Notes: generated by a model from the sequence alone, not told the origin. Shown: positions 1 through 8,630, counted from the stretch's first letter. The stretch: 64,000 nt of DNA from Stenotrophomonas sp. BIO128-Bstrain (GCF_030128875.1 NZ_CP124620.1:2108001-2172000); one strand, 5' to 3'. Numbers and translations are program-made.

Positions 1-913
1 CGGTGGCCACGCCAACGCGCGCGGTGGCCGCCGCCAGCCGACGCTCGGCCACGCGCACATCGGCGCGCTGACGCAGCAGATCGGTGGTGTCACCCAACGG
101 CAACGCCTTGGCGTACGGCCGCATCTCGCGCGGCTGCAGCAGGCTGTCCAGTGCATCCGGACGCTGCCCCAGCAGGACGGCCAGGCGATGACGCGACTGC
201 ACTTCGGCGACTTCCAGCAGCGGGATGTCGGCCTCGATCGCCTTCAGGCGCGCACGGCTGCTCTGCACGTCCAGCTCGCTGCCGGCGCCCAGTTCCCAGC
301 GGGTCTCGGTGAGCTTCTGGGTGTCGCGCAGATTGACCAGGGTGCGCTTGGCCACCGCGATGCGCTTCTGGGTACCGCGCAGCTCGAAGTAGTTACGGGC
401 TACTTCGGCGGCGACGGTGACCTGCGCGTCGGCGAGGTTGTCCTGCTCGGCGCCCAGGTCCGCGCGCGCCGCTTCGGCGGCACGGCGTTGGCGACCGAAC
501 AGATCCAGCTCCCAGCCGGCATCGAAGCCGAGCTGGTAGGTCTCGCTGAAGACGCGCTCACCACCCACCGTGGCATCGGGCTGCTTGCGGCGGTCATAGC
601 TGCCGCCGCTGGTGACGTGCGGCAACTGGTCCAGGCGCTGCTCGACGAACACCGCGCGGGCCTCGCGCACCCGCGACATCGCGATGCGCAGGTCCAGGTT
701 GGTGCCCAGTGCTTCATGCACCAGCTGCTCCAGCACCGGATCGTCGAACTGGGCCCACCAGCTCGCCACCGGCGAGGTGGTGGTGAACACCGGCGCGGCG
801 GCGCCCTGCAGGGTCACCGGCTCGGCCGGTGGCGCCTGGTAGTTGGGGCCGACGCTGACGCAGCCGGCCAGCAGCGCGCTGGTCACGGCCACGGTCAACA
901 GGCGGATTACCAT
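1..913 (-). CDS. smeX: RND efflux outer-membrane channel lipoprotein, SmeX-like (3' part outside window)
   Basis: Outer-membrane factor (NodT/OprM family) that would connect the inner-membrane pump SmeW and adaptor SmeV to the outside. Translated leftward from 913 the protein starts MVIRLLTVAV and has a lipobox (LLAGC) with the lipidated cysteine at residue 18. It then shows the family's early motifs 'PNYQAP', 'WWAQFDDP', and 'ELDLFGRQRR', and the Ala/Arg-rich helices of the periplasmic barrel. The open frame runs to base 1, so the C-terminal part is missing from the window. Its ATG overlaps the last codons of the SDR gene upstream (ATGGTAA, 7 nt), implying translational coupling. The symbol is given by operon architecture (U1-V-W-U2-X), known from S. 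maltophilia, not by a sequence search. Confidence 0.88.
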   Translation of the reverse strand, partial: MVIRLLTVAVTSALLAGCVSVGPNYQAPPAEPVTLQGAAAPVFTTTSPVASWWAQFDDPVLEQLVHEALGTNLDLRIAMSRVREARAVFVEQRLDQLPHVTSGGSYDRRKQPDATVGGERVFSETYQLGFDAGWELDLFGRQRRAAEAARADLGAEQDNLADAQVTVAAEVARNYFELRGTQKRIAVAKRTLVNLRDTQKLTETRWELGAGSELDVQSSRARLKAIEADIPLLEVAEVQSRHRLAVLLGQRPDALDSLLQPREMRPYAKALPLGDTTDLLRQRADVRVAERRLAAATARVGVAT

Positions 914-1644
914 GGCAGCACCTCGCCGAGGTAGGTGAAGCTGCCGTTGGGGCCATCGGCATCGATCAGCGCCATGCCGACGCTGGAGCGTGCGCCTTCG
1001 CTGATTTCGATCTCGCCCTCACCGCCGTTCATGTCGGTCTTGACGTAACCGGGGTGCACGGTATTGACCTTGGTGGTGCTGTCGCGCAGCTCGTAGGCGA
1101 GCTGTACGGTCCACGCATTCACCGCACTCTTGGAGGCGTTGTAGGCGGGCACCGCGAAGCCGTAGATCGGCGAGCCCGGCTGGCTGTGCAGGGTCAGCGA
1201 GCCCAGGATGCTGGAGACGTTGACGATGCGTCCAGCCGACGAGGCGTTGAGCAGCGGCAGGAAGGCCTGGGTAACGGCGATCACGGCGAACACGTTGGTG
1301 TCGAAGGTATCGCGCCAGGTCTGCAGGGTCTGCGCCGACGGCGCCAGCTTTGGGTCGTCGAGCAGGATGCCGGCGTTGTTGACCAGGATGTCCAGGCGGC
1401 CGTGACGCTCGGTCACGGTCTGCACGGCGGCGGCGATGCTGGCGGCATCGCCTACGTCGAGCTGGATCGCTTCGACCGGCAGGCCCTCGGCCTGCAGCTT
1501 CAGCGCCTCGGCCACGGCGACGTCGCGCTTGCGCCCGGCCAGCAGCGTGTGCACGCCGGCCTGGGCCAGCTGACGGACGGTTTCCAGGCCGATGCCGCGG
1601 GTGGCACCGGTGACCAGGGCGATCTTTCGGGTAGCGGTATTCAT
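907..1644 (-). CDS. smeU2: Short-chain dehydrogenase/reductase inside efflux operon, SmeU2-like
   Basis: A 245-residue classical SDR, predicted cytosolic NAD(P)-dependent oxidoreductase. Visible are the Rossmann glycine motif TGATRGIG (residues 12-19), the NNAG motif (89-92), the catalytic serine region VNVSS (141-145) and the YxxxK pair (Tyr168, Lys172), so the active site looks intact. It sits between the RND pump gene (25 nt upstream) and the outer-membrane channel gene, which it overlaps by 7 nt. That position matches the S. maltophilia smeU1VWU2X cluster, where the SDR genes have been linked in the literature to redox stress. The substrate cannot be read from sequence. Confidence 0.87.
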   Translation of the reverse strand: MNTATRKIALVTGATRGIGLETVRQLAQAGVHTLLAGRKRDVAVAEALKLQAEGLPVEAIQLDVGDAASIAAAVQTVTERHGRLDILVNNAGILLDDPKLAPSAQTLQTWRDTFDTNVFAVIAVTQAFLPLLNASSAGRIVNVSSILGSLTLHSQPGSPIYGFAVPAYNASKSAVNAWTVQLAYELRDSTTKVNTVHPGYVKTDMNGGEGEIEISEGARSSVGMALIDADGPNGSFTYLGEVLPW

Positions 1645-1669
1645 GTGAAAAACCTCGCGGGGGAAGGAA

Positions 1670-4600
1670 TCAGTGGTGGATGGTCGGTTCGCCGTGGGTC
1701 ACCAGCTGCCCGCCGCCGTTACGGCTGACGAACTTGCGCAGGGCCACGTAGAACACCGGGGTCAGGAACAGGCCGAACAGGGTGACGCCCAGCATGCCGG
1801 CGAACACCGTGATACCGGTGACCGAGCGGACTTCCGCACCGGCGCCATGCGAGATCACCAGCGGGATGGTGCCGGCGATGAACGCGATGGAGGTCATCAC
1901 GATCGGGCGCAGACGCAGGCGGCACGCTTCCAGTGCAGCCTCCACGATGCCCTTGCCGCCCATCTCCAGTTCGCGGGCGAACTCGACGATCAGGATGGCG
2001 TTCTTGCAGGCCAGGCCCATCAGCACCACCAGGCCGACCTGCACGAACACGTTGTTGTCGCCACCGGTCATCCATACGCCGAACAACGCCGACAGCAGGG
2101 TCATGGGGACAATCAGGATCACCGCCAGTGGCAACGACCAGCTTTCATACAGCGCGGCCAGCACCAGGAAGGCCAGCAGGATCGCCACCGGGAACACGAT
2201 GAAGGCGGCCTTGCCCTGGGTGGCCTGCTGGTAGCTCAGGTCGGTCCATTCGGTCTGCATGCCGACCGGGAGTACCTTGCCGGCGATTTCGGTCAGCTTG
2301 GTCATGGCCTCGGCCGAGGACAGCATGCGCGGGTCGGCTTCGCCGGCCAGATCGGCCGCCGGGTAACCGTTGAAGCGCAGCACCGGGTCCGGGCCGTAGG
2401 TCTGCTTCACGGTGACCATCGAGCCGATCGGCACCATCTCGCCACGGTTGTTGCGGGTACGCAGGCGACCGATGTCTTCCACGCTGTCACGGAACTGGCC
2501 GTCGGCCTGGGCGATCACCTGCCAGGTACGACCGAACTGGTTGAAGTCGTTCACGTACGCCGAGCCCAGGTAGGTCTGCAGCGTGTCGAACAATTCGGTC
2601 AGCTCCACGCCCTGGGCCTTGGCCTTGACGCGGTCCACTTCGGCATCCAGCTGCGGCACGTTGGCCTGGTAGCTGGTGATGGGGAACGCCATGCCCGGGG
2701 TCTGCGCGACCGCACCCTGCATCGTGCTCACCGCCGTCTGCAGTGCGCCATAGCCGAGATTGCCGCGGTCCTGGATGAACATCTGGTAGCCGTTGCCGTT
2801 GCCCAGGCCGAGGATCGGCGGCGGCATCATGGAGAACGCAAAGCCCTCCTGCAGCCCGGCGATCTTGGCGTTGATCTCGGCATTGATCTGCGCGGCGGTG
2901 CGGCCCTTGCGCTCACTGAACGGCTTGAGCGGAACGAATGCGACGCCGGTGTTGGGCGTGTTGGTGAACTGCAGCGCGTTCAGACCCGGGAACTGGATCG
3001 TGTGCGCCACGCCATCGGTATTGCGCGCGATCTCGGCGACCTTGGCCAGCATGGCGTCGGTACGTGCGATCGAGGAGCCCTCCGGCAGCTTCACGCCGGC
3101 AATCAGGTACAGCTTGTCCTGGGTCGGGATGAAGCCGGCCGGCACCGCCTTGAACATCAGGCCGGTGGCCAGCAGCAGGCCGGCGTAGACCACGAACACC
3201 AGGCCACGACGGCCCAGCAGGCGGCCAACCGAACCGTGGTACTTCTCCGAGCTGGTCTTGAAGAAGCGGTTGAACGGACGGAAGATCCAGCCGAACAGAC
3301 GGTCGATCAGGCGGGTGAGGCCATCCTTCGGCGCGCCGTGCGGCTTGAGCAGGCGTGCGGCCAGGGCCGGCGACAAGGTCAGCGAGTTGATCGCCGAGAT
3401 CACGGTCGAAATCGCGATGGTGACGGCGAACTGCTTGTAGAACGCACCGGTCACACCGGACAGGAACGCCATCGGCACGAACACGGCACACAGCACCAGC
3501 GCGATCGCCACGATCGGGCCGGACACTTCGCGCATTGCCTGGTGGGCGGCGGCCAGCGGAGTCAGGCCTTCTTCGATGTTGCGTTCGACGTTCTCCACCA
3601 CCACGATCGCGTCATCGACCACGATGCCGATCGCCAGCACCAGCCCGAACAGGGTCAGGGTGTTGATCGAGAAGCCGAGTACGTACAGCGCCGCGAAGGT
3701 ACCCACGATCGACACCGGCACGGCGATCAGCGGAATGATCGAGGCACGCCAGGTCTGCAGGAACAGGATCACCACCAGCACCACCAGGGCGATCGCCTCG
3801 AGCAGCGTGGAGACCACGGCCTTGACCGAATCGCGCACGAAGATGGTGGTGTCATACACCGCTTCGTACTTCACGCCCGGCGGGAACTGCCTGGTCAGCT
3901 CATCCATGGTGTGGATGACCGAGTCGCGGATTGCCAGCGCGTTCGCGCCGGGGGCCTGGAAGATACCGATACCGACCGCGTTCTTGCCATCCAGCTGCGA
4001 GCGCAGCGTGTAGTCACCGGCGCCCAGCTCCAGGCGGGCGACATCGGACAGGCGCACCACTTCACCGTCGTCACCGGCCTTGAGCACGATATCGCGGAAT
4101 TCCTGTTCGGTACGCAGGCGGCCCTGCGCATTGATCAGGGTCAGGAAGTCGCTGCTGGGCATCGGCTCGGCGCCGAGCTGGCCGGCCGAGACCTGCACGT
4201 TCTGCTCGCGCATCGCCCGCACCACATCGCTGGCGGTCAGGCCGCGCGCGGCGATCTTGTCCGGGTCCAGCCACGCACGCATGGCGTAGTCGCCGCCGCC
4301 GAACATCTGCGCATCGCCCACGCCCTGCAGGCGTGCCAGGGCATCCTTGACGTGCAGGCGGGCGTAGTTGCGCAGGTACAGCGAATCGTACTTGCCGTCC
4401 GGCGAGGTCAGGTGCACCACCATCAGGAAGGTCGGCGACTGCTTCTGGGTGGAGACACCCTGGCGGCGCACGTCTTCGGGCAGGCGCGCCTGCGCCTGGG
4501 CGACGCGGTTCTGCACCTTGACCGCGGCCTCGTCCGGATCGGTACCCGGGCGGAAGGTCACGGTCATCTGCAGCACGCCGTCGGAGCCGGCGACGGACTT

Positions 4601-4840
4601 GATGTACATCATGTCCTCCACGCCGTTGATCGCTTCTTCCAGTGGCGTGGCCACGGTTTCAGCGATCACCTTCGGGTTGGCGCCCGGGTACACCGTACGC
4701 ACCACCACCGAAGGCGGTACCACTTCGGGGTACTCGCTGATCGGCAGCATCGGGATCGCGATCAGGCCAGCGGCGAAGATCACGATCGACAGCACCGCCG
4801 CGAAGATCGGCCTGTCAATGAAAAAACGGGAAAAGTCCAT
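1670..4840 (-). CDS. smeW: RND multidrug efflux pump subunit, SmeW-like (HAE1 family)
   Basis: A 1056-residue inner-membrane proton/drug antiporter of the AcrB/HAE1 family, full length for the family. The start MDFSRFFIDRPIFA is the classic HAE1 N-terminus. The TM4 acidic pair lies in GIVVDDAIVVVENVERN and the TM10 lysine in GLACKNAILIVEF, so the proton relay is present. Two large periplasmic loops follow TM1 and TM7 as expected. It is second of the structural genes: the adaptor gene lies 160 nt upstream, with two palindromic repeats in the gap, and the SDR gene 25 nt downstream. Family knowledge predicts export of quinolones, chloramphenicol and tetracyclines in S. maltophilia SmeVWX; that substrate range is inference here. 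Confidence 0.92.
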   Translation of the reverse strand: MDFSRFFIDRPIFAAVLSIVIFAAGLIAIPMLPISEYPEVVPPSVVVRTVYPGANPKVIAETVATPLEEAINGVEDMMYIKSVAGSDGVLQMTVTFRPGTDPDEAAVKVQNRVAQAQARLPEDVRRQGVSTQKQSPTFLMVVHLTSPDGKYDSLYLRNYARLHVKDALARLQGVGDAQMFGGGDYAMRAWLDPDKIAARGLTASDVVRAMREQNVQVSAGQLGAEPMPSSDFLTLINAQGRLRTEQEFRDIVLKAGDDGEVVRLSDVARLELGAGDYTLRSQLDGKNAVGIGIFQAPGANALAIRDSVIHTMDELTRQFPPGVKYEAVYDTTIFVRDSVKAVVSTLLEAIALVVLVVILFLQTWRASIIPLIAVPVSIVGTFAALYVLGFSINTLTLFGLVLAIGIVVDDAIVVVENVERNIEEGLTPLAAAHQAMREVSGPIVAIALVLCAVFVPMAFLSGVTGAFYKQFAVTIAISTVISAINSLTLSPALAARLLKPHGAPKDGLTRLIDRLFGWIFRPFNRFFKTSSEKYHGSVGRLLGRRGLVFVVYAGLLLATGLMFKAVPAGFIPTQDKLYLIAGVKLPEGSSIARTDAMLAKVAEIARNTDGVAHTIQFPGLNALQFTNTPNTGVAFVPLKPFSERKGRTAAQINAEINAKIAGLQEGFAFSMMPPPILGLGNGNGYQMFIQDRGNLGYGALQTAVSTMQGAVAQTPGMAFPITSYQANVPQLDAEVDRVKAKAQGVELTELFDTLQTYLGSAYVNDFNQFGRTWQVIAQADGQFRDSVEDIGRLRTRNNRGEMVPIGSMVTVKQTYGPDPVLRFNGYPAADLAGEADPRMLSSAEAMTKLTEIAGKVLPVGMQTEWTDLSYQQATQGKAAFIVFPVAILLAFLVLAALYESWSLPLAVILIVPMTLLSALFGVWMTGGDNNVFVQVGLVVLMGLACKNAILIVEFARELEMGGKGIVEAALEACRLRLRPIVMTSIAFIAGTIPLVISHGAGAEVRSVTGITVFAGMLGVTLFGLFLTPVFYVALRKFVSRNGGGQLVTHGEPTIHH

Positions 4841-4943
4841 GGGTGGATTCCTGGGGTTTCACCAGCGCCGGCGTGCACGACCCCGGCCGCTGTCGCAGGC
4901 GACAGCGGTGGCGGGTTCCCCTGCACGGGGCGATGGCAGTCAC

Positions 4944-4995
4944 GGTAGAGCCGACCGTTGGTCGGCTGCTATGTAGAACCGACGGTCAGTCGGCT
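4944..4995. repeat. Pair of SMAG-like GTAG palindromes between smeV and smeW
   Basis: Two tandem GTAG-headed stem-loops: one at 4944-4967 with stem AGCCGAC/GTCGGCT and one at 4973-4995 with stem ACCGAC/GTCGG. They fill the 160-nt gap between the adaptor stop and the pump start, inside a presumed single transcript. The head and stem layout is that of the SMAG repeats of S. maltophilia. Confidence 0.8.
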
Positions 4996-5000
4996 GCCCT

Positions 5001-6221
5001 TCAATTCTTTGCAACAGCCGGCGCGGCTACCGGTGCGACAACCGGCTGCATCGCAACGGCCTTGGCCTGGACCGGCATGCCGGGCATGAAGACTTTCTGC
5101 ACGCCATCGATGATCACGCGGTCACCGGCCTTCAGGCCCTGCTCGACGATACGCAGGCCGTCGGCATTGCGGCCGAGTTCGATATCGCGGCGCTGTGCCT
5201 TGTTGTCCTTGTCGACCACATAGACGAACTTGCGGTCCTGATCGGTCAGCACGGCCTTTTCATCGATCAGCATGGCCTGGAACTGGCCACTGCCCAGCAG
5301 CTGCACGCGGGCGAACAGGCCCGGAGTGAACGCGCGGTCGGCGTTGTCCAGCAGCGCGCGGACCCGGATGGTGCCGGTGCTGCGGGTCACCTGGTTGTCC
5401 AGGAAGTCGACCTTGCCTTCATGCGGGAAACCATTCTCACCGGACAGGCCCACCTTCACCGGCAGTTCGCTGTCGCGCTCGCTCGGGCGTTCGCCCTTGC
5501 GGGCCATCTGTGCGTAACGCAGGAAGGTGCCTTCATCGGCATCGAAGTAGACGTGGACCTTGTCCAGCGAGACCAGCGTGGTCAGCACGCTGGCACTGTC
5601 GCCGGCGGTGACCAGGTTGCCGGCGGTCACCATCGCGCGCCCGGCGCGACCGTTGATGGGGGCGCGCACCTGGGTGAACTCCATGTTCAAGCGCGCCGCA
5701 TCCACCGCCGCCTGCGCGGCCTGCACCTGCGCCAGCGCCTGCTCGGAAACGGCACGACGCTGTTCCCAGGTCTCGGTGGAGATTGCCTGCTGGTCGGACA
5801 GACGACGGGCACGGTCGGCTTCGCTGCGGCTCACCTGGGCCTGGGTGCGCGCGCGGTTGAGCTCGGCGGTGGCGCGGTCCAGCTCGGCGCGGTAGCTGCG
5901 TGCGTCGATGGTGAACAGCACATCGCCCTTCTTGACCTCCTGGCCTTCGACATAGTTGACCTTGTCGATGTAGCCGGAGACGCGCGGACGCAGCTCAACG
6001 CTTTCGACCGCTTCGACGCGGCCACTGAAGTCGTCCCACTGGCTGACCTGCTTGACCAGCACCGGCGCGGCACTGACCGACGGCGGCGGCGGCATGCCCG
6101 CTTCTTCAGCATGACTGCCACTGCAGGCAGTCAGCACCGCGGCGGCAAGGATCGAAACGCCGGCCATGGCCAGCCGTCGGGTGAAACGTTGCGGGGAGGA
6201 GTTGGAAGTCATGACATGCAT
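5001..6221 (-). CDS. smeV: RND periplasmic adaptor (membrane fusion) lipoprotein, SmeV-like
   Basis: About 400 residues, AcrA/HlyD-type membrane fusion protein. A basic N-terminus and hydrophobic stretch end in a lipobox (VLTAC), predicting lipidation and inner-membrane anchoring in the periplasm. The lipoyl halves are visible: 'VELRPRVSGYIDKVNYVEG' near the N-terminal side and 'VRAPINGRAGRAMVTAGNLV' after the coiled-coil arm. The C-terminal part has the 'GLKAGDRVIIDGVQKVFMPG' motif typical of the family. Two in-frame ATGs (6221 and 6212) are possible and neither has a clear ribosome site. It lies 81 nt downstream of the first SDR gene and upstream of the pump. It would bridge SmeW and SmeX. 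Confidence 0.9.
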   Translation of the reverse strand: MHVMTSNSSPQRFTRRLAMAGVSILAAAVLTACSGSHAEEAGMPPPPSVSAAPVLVKQVSQWDDFSGRVEAVESVELRPRVSGYIDKVNYVEGQEVKKGDVLFTIDARSYRAELDRATAELNRARTQAQVSRSEADRARRLSDQQAISTETWEQRRAVSEQALAQVQAAQAAVDAARLNMEFTQVRAPINGRAGRAMVTAGNLVTAGDSASVLTTLVSLDKVHVYFDADEGTFLRYAQMARKGERPSERDSELPVKVGLSGENGFPHEGKVDFLDNQVTRSTGTIRVRALLDNADRAFTPGLFARVQLLGSGQFQAMLIDEKAVLTDQDRKFVYVVDKDNKAQRRDIELGRNADGLRIVEQGLKAGDRVIIDGVQKVFMPGMPVQAKAVAMQPVVAPVAAPAVAKN

Positions 6222-6302
6222 CCGTACGTAGGGGTGGTGATACAGAATCGAAAACGTGGGGCGACGTGGGGGCGTAGCCTGGGACCTGAACCTTGGTAGA
6301 GG

Positions 6303-7076
6303 TCAAGCCGTGCCGGCCGTGTTGCGCGACATCGGTGGAGGGCGGTCGAGGTGCAGCAGTCCGCGCGGCAGTTCGGCATCGCGCGCATCGCAGCGGACGA
6401 TGGCGCGGTTGTCGGTGCAGTTGTCGAGCAGCGAGACAACACGGCGGCCGACCAGCAGCGCGCTCGGCCACTCGATGCAGGCCTTGGCCGCATTGGCCGG
6501 GGTACACACCGGATCGCACACTTCCAGCATCTGCGCACGCACGCCCAGGGCCTGGGCTTCCTGGTGCAGCACCTGCGCGTACATGCGCGTGGCCGACATG
6601 GTGATGGAGGACTCGCCATGCCCGGCCCACGGCTTGAAGCCGGCCGGGCCGCCCACCAGCACGTAGCGCCGCGCCTGCGCGCCGCCGCGCAGCAGCGGCA
6701 GCAGATGCCGGCCGGCGTGCACGTGCGGCATCACGTCGGCCTGCAGCGCCTGCAGCAACGCGTCGCCGCTGCGGTCGGTCACCCGCCCGCGGTTGTACGG
6801 GCCGCCCATCGCATCCACCACCGCAGCCAGCGCGCGCGGGCGCCCGCCGATGCGCTCGGCCACCGTGCGCGCCGAGCCATCATCGCCCAGCGAACCGAGC
6901 AGGACTTCCAGGCCCGGCTCGTCGGCGAACTGCTCCTGCAGCGCCGCCAGCCGGCCGGGATCGCGGCCGACCACCAGCACGGGGCTGCCGGCCTCCAGCA
7001 AGGCCGCCACGATGCCCTGGCCCACGCTGCCGGTGCCACCGAGCACCAGCACCTCGGGGGCCAATGTCCCATTCAT
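6303..7076 (-). CDS. smeU1: NAD(P)-binding SDR-like protein heading efflux operon, SmeU1-like
   Basis: A 257-residue Rossmann-fold protein with the dinucleotide motif GGTGSVGQG at residues 13-21 and VGR at 36-38 after strand 2. The usual SDR catalytic YxxxK is not kept: the equivalent segment reads MYAQVLHQ around residue 165, with no lysine four residues after the tyrosine. So it is an atypical SDR, and may bind cofactor without classical catalysis. It is the first gene of the efflux operon, transcribed away from the LysR gene. The assignment as SmeU1 rests on position and fold. Its start overlaps (ATGA) the end of a possible 75-codon upstream reading frame. Confidence 0.82.
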   Translation of the reverse strand: MNGTLAPEVLVLGGTGSVGQGIVAALLEAGSPVLVVGRDPGRLAALQEQFADEPGLEVLLGSLGDDGSARTVAERIGGRPRALAAVVDAMGGPYNRGRVTDRSGDALLQALQADVMPHVHAGRHLLPLLRGGAQARRYVLVGGPAGFKPWAGHGESSITMSATRMYAQVLHQEAQALGVRAQMLEVCDPVCTPANAAKACIEWPSALLVGRRVVSLLDNCTDNRAIVRCDARDAELPRGLLHLDRPPPMSRNTAGTA

Positions 7077-7300
7077 GGGACTTTCACTCCCGTCGCCGGG
7101 ATAATCCCAATTCGGCCCAGTCGATCGCCACCGCGGGCGCCCAGGCGGATGCTGCCGCCACGCTGCATGTTGGCAGGCGGAGTGAATTCGCGGAAAGCCT
7201 TGCGGGAGAGGGATCCCGGGCGAGCTTCAACGGTCATCGCGAGGTCCAGCGGGGCGCTGGGGCCGCTACGCAGGCGGCCAAGAATGTTCCGCAACCACAT
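7073..7300 (-). CDS. Possible small leader ORF upstream of smeU1 (75 aa)
   Basis: An open frame starting MWLRNILGRLRSG and ending GVKVP, rich in Arg and Gly, with no recognisable domain. Its TGA overlaps the smeU1 ATG in the ATGA manner used by many true gene pairs in this window, which is the only argument for it. No clear ribosome site precedes the ATG. It may equally be chance coding in high-GC leader DNA. Confidence 0.3.
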   Translation of the reverse strand: MWLRNILGRLRSGPSAPLDLAMTVEARPGSLSRKAFREFTPPANMQRGGSIRLGARGGDRLGRIGIIPATGVKVP

Positions 7301-7332
7301 GGTTGACGTCCTTCATATCTGGAATGGCGCCA

Positions 7333-7382
7333 GATTAGTCTTCAAACTCCCCCTTGATTAGTCCGGATTTAGGGGAATAATC
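7333..7382. promoter_or_regulatory. Candidate SmeRv (LysR-type) operator in smeU1/smeRv intergenic region
   Basis: The 367-nt region between smeU1 and the LysR gene is the control region of both. GATTAGTC occurs at 7333-7340 and again at 7356-7363, 23 bp apart, about two helical turns. The second copy forms an imperfect inverted repeat with GGGGAATAATC ending at 7382. AT-rich dyads spaced by two turns are typical of LysR-type recognition and activation sites. The rest of the region shows nothing else but the possible small leader frame. Confidence 0.5.
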
Positions 7383-7443
7383 ATCCCGTGCTCGGCACAA
7401 TCATTTGCGGCACTCTTCCCCTCCCCCGACTTTGGATCCCGTC

Positions 7444-8466
7444 ATGGCCCACGATCTCAACGACACGCTGATCTTCGTCAAAGTGGTCGAGCAAGGCAGT
7501 TTCATCGCCGCCGCCACGGCACTGGGGCTACCCAAGACCACGGTCAGCCGCAAAGTGCAGGAACTTGAAACGCGCCTGGGCGCACGGCTGCTGCACCGGA
7601 CCACCCGCCGCCTCGGCCTCACCGAAGCCGGCTCGGTCTATCACGAGCATTGCCAGCGCATCGCACGCGAGCTGGAGGAAGCCGAAGGCGCGGTCAACCA
7701 GCTGCAGTCCGGGCCGCGCGGCTGGCTGCGCTTCACCGTGCCCTATTCGATCGGCATCACCTGGATCGCGCCGCTGCTGGGTCAGTTCCATGCGCAGTAC
7801 CCGGAAATCCAGCTGGACATGCACCTGGGCAATGAAAAGCTGGATCTGATCGCCGGTGAGGCGGATCTGGCGCTGCGCGTGGGCACCCTGCCCGACTCCA
7901 ACCTGGTGGCACGCAAGCTTGGCAGTCTGCGTACGCAGGTGTTTGCCAGCCCGGCGTATATCGAACGCTACGGCGAGCCGCTGCATCCGGATGAGCTGCA
8001 GTTCCACCGCATCCTGGCGATGCGCAAGGCGCGCAACCTCAACAACAACCGGTTCTTCTGGCAGCTGGGCGAGAACGGCGGCGAACTGCTGGATTTCCCG
8101 GTCAACCCGCTGCTGGTGGCCAACGACCCGTCCGCCTTGAATGGTGCCTTGGTATGCGGCGAAGGCCTGCTGCTGACCGGTGACGTGATGGCCAAGCCGT
8201 TCGTCGAATCGGGCATGGTGCGCCGCGTACTGGCCGGCTGGACCGGGCCGGAAGTGGACTTCAACGCGGTGTTCGCCGGCGGCCGGCTGGTGTCGCCGAA
8301 GGTCCGCGCGTTCGTCGATTTCCTGGTGGAGAAGATGAACTTCGATGCGAACTACATGCTCGCGCAGTGCCCGGCGGCCAAGCTGGCCAAGCAGCAGCAG
8401 ACCCAGGTGGAAACCGAGCTGCAGGCGACCGGGAAGCGCATCCTGGAGACGGTGACCGCGGGGTGA
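7444..8466 (+). CDS. smeRv: LysR-family transcriptional regulator, SmeRv-like
   Basis: A 340-residue LysR-type regulator divergent from the efflux operon. The start at 7444 gives MAHDLNDTLIFVKVVEQGSF, the standard N-terminus of the winged helix-turn-helix; an upstream in-frame ATG at 7405 adds 13 unlikely residues. The recognition helix region is 'ALGLPKTTVSRKVQELETRL', followed by the linker helix and a periplasmic-binding-protein-like effector domain. Divergent placement and operon context match smeRv, known in S. maltophilia to control smeU1VWU2X. A perfect hairpin follows the stop. Confidence 0.87.
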   Translation: MAHDLNDTLIFVKVVEQGSFIAAATALGLPKTTVSRKVQELETRLGARLLHRTTRRLGLTEAGSVYHEHCQRIARELEEAEGAVNQLQSGPRGWLRFTVPYSIGITWIAPLLGQFHAQYPEIQLDMHLGNEKLDLIAGEADLALRVGTLPDSNLVARKLGSLRTQVFASPAYIERYGEPLHPDELQFHRILAMRKARNLNNNRFFWQLGENGGELLDFPVNPLLVANDPSALNGALVCGEGLLLTGDVMAKPFVESGMVRRVLAGWTGPEVDFNAVFAGGRLVSPKVRAFVDFLVEKMNFDANYMLAQCPAAKLAKQQQTQVETELQATGKRILETVTAG

Positions 8467-8500
8467 TTCTGACCATGCTTCATCAGCGCAGTGCCGTGTG

Positions 8501-8536
8501 AACGACAACGCCGCCCCTTGGGCGGCGTTGTCGTTT
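8501..8536 (+). terminator. Rho-independent terminator after smeRv
   Basis: Stem ACGACAACGCCGCC with loop CCTT and the matching GGGCGGCGTTGTCGT, followed by TTT. Long GC stem directly downstream of the LysR gene; the stem is symmetric, so it may act in both directions. Confidence 0.8.
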
Positions 8537-8602
8537 TGGTGTTGCGGGTGTGCGAGTGGACGAGATTGTTCAGGGCGTCCCGGCCCACGGCCGGTCCCCA
8601 CA

Positions 8603-8630
8603 AGAATGCCGCCTGCAAGGGCGGCATTCT
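8603..8630 (-). terminator. Hairpin downstream of the OmpA-like gene
   Basis: Inverted repeat AGAATGCCGCC / GGCGGCATTCT with a 6-nt loop, 43 nt beyond the stop at 8673 of the leftward gene. The T-rich tail is short, so terminator function is likely but not certain. Confidence 0.55.

Noticed and set aside
1673..4948. A 1091-codon plus-strand open frame over smeW
   Set aside because: It is the antisense shadow of the RND pump: His/Gln/Arg-rich, no domain, no ribosome site. High GC leaves long antisense frames.
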